Source of the DNA: Caproiciproducens sp. CPB-2
Lineage (GTDB): Bacteria; Bacillota; Clostridia; Oscillospirales; Acutalibacteraceae
Direction of reading: 5' to 3'
NCBI RefSeq assembly: GCF_036287215.1
Contig: NZ_CP142860.1
Span: forward strand, 2,232,001 to 2,296,000
Length of the DNA stretch: 64,000 bases
The position numbers and the translations under genes are program-made. The notes below the pieces were generated by a model. The model searched no databases and had not been told where the DNA came from. It worked only from the letters and a program-made list of their open reading frames with translations. Positions 63,861-64,000 of this stretch are shown one piece after another. Numbering within the stretch: position 1 is the stretch's first letter; each line of letters starts with the position of its first letter.

Positions 63861-64000
63861 ACGCCCCGATCCTGCGGGTAAGCCATCTGAGCAAAAGCTT
63901 CGGCGACCATCAGGTGCTGAAGGATATCGACTTTGAAACCTATCACGGGAACGTCATCTGTATTATCGGCGCTTCCGGTTCCGGCAAGTCCACGCTCCTG
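63848..64000 (+). CDS. Amino-acid ABC importer, ATP-binding subunit (partial)
   Basis: First 51 codons of an ABC ATPase cut off by the right edge. Walker A is present (GASGSGKST) after VSHLSKSFGDHQVLKDIDFE, which is typical of GlnQ/HisP. It overlaps the permease end. The remainder lies outside the window. Confidence 0.9.
   Translation, partial: MEEVNAPILRVSHLSKSFGDHQVLKDIDFETYHGNVICIIGASGSGKSTLL

Overview
This window looks like part of a chromosome of a Gram-positive, endospore-forming anaerobe of the class Clostridia. The support is a gerA-type germination operon, a YtaF-like sporulation membrane protein, BclA-like collagen proteins behind a sigma-K-like promoter, an agr quorum-sensing locus, strong AGGAGG-type ribosome binding sites and the many lipoprotein signal peptides. 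Base composition is moderate to fairly high for Clostridia, so an Oscillospiraceae/Acutalibacteraceae-like organism is my guess, not a demonstrated identity. I saw no rRNA, tRNA, transposase, prophage or CRISPR array.

Layout: 1-2.3 kb, a PadR-controlled ABC exporter. 2.4-8.9 kb, an FbpABC-type importer (ferric iron or a phosphorylated solute) with its own YesMN-like two-component system. 9.1-12.3 kb, an agr locus encoding a short AgrD pheromone precursor (51 aa, at 9952-10107). 12.4-15.4 kb, an HxlR regulator, two nitroreductases, a flavin reductase-like protein and an acetyltransferase.

15.7-28.6 kb is a 13-gene single-strand cluster, read right to left. It encodes the flavin-based extracellular electron transfer (FLEET) set: Ndh2, DmkB, DmkA, EetA, EetB, a PplA-like flavoprotein and ApbE. 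It continues directly into UbiD/UbiA/UbiX proteins resembling the last naphthoquinone steps (MqnL/MqnP/MqnM) and ends in a NitT/TauT-type ABC importer. My main hypothesis is that this is one module that acquires or finishes a naphthoquinone and uses it to pass NADH electrons to the cell exterior; the imported ligand is inferred, not shown.

29.0-35.2 kb holds a germinant receptor operon (GerAA, GerAC, small membrane protein, GerAB), a cis-prenyltransferase paralogue, YtaF and a holin-like membrane protein. 35.2-51.1 kb is a second single-strand island: three collagen-like spore-surface proteins, three glycosyltransferases, and a CDP-sugar pathway (RfbF, RfbG, RfbH, a thiamine-diphosphate enzyme, an aminotransferase, an acetyltransferase). 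I infer that it builds an unusual deoxysugar, perhaps two-carbon branched, and attaches it to the collagen-like proteins.

51.3-64 kb holds a small membrane protein, a secreted CAP protein behind a WalR-like box, a chemoreceptor fused to a PhnD-like binding domain, csoR-copA copper export, two TrkA-like half proteins, a FUSC-HAD fusion, an AEC transporter, and an amino-acid ABC importer that runs off the right edge.
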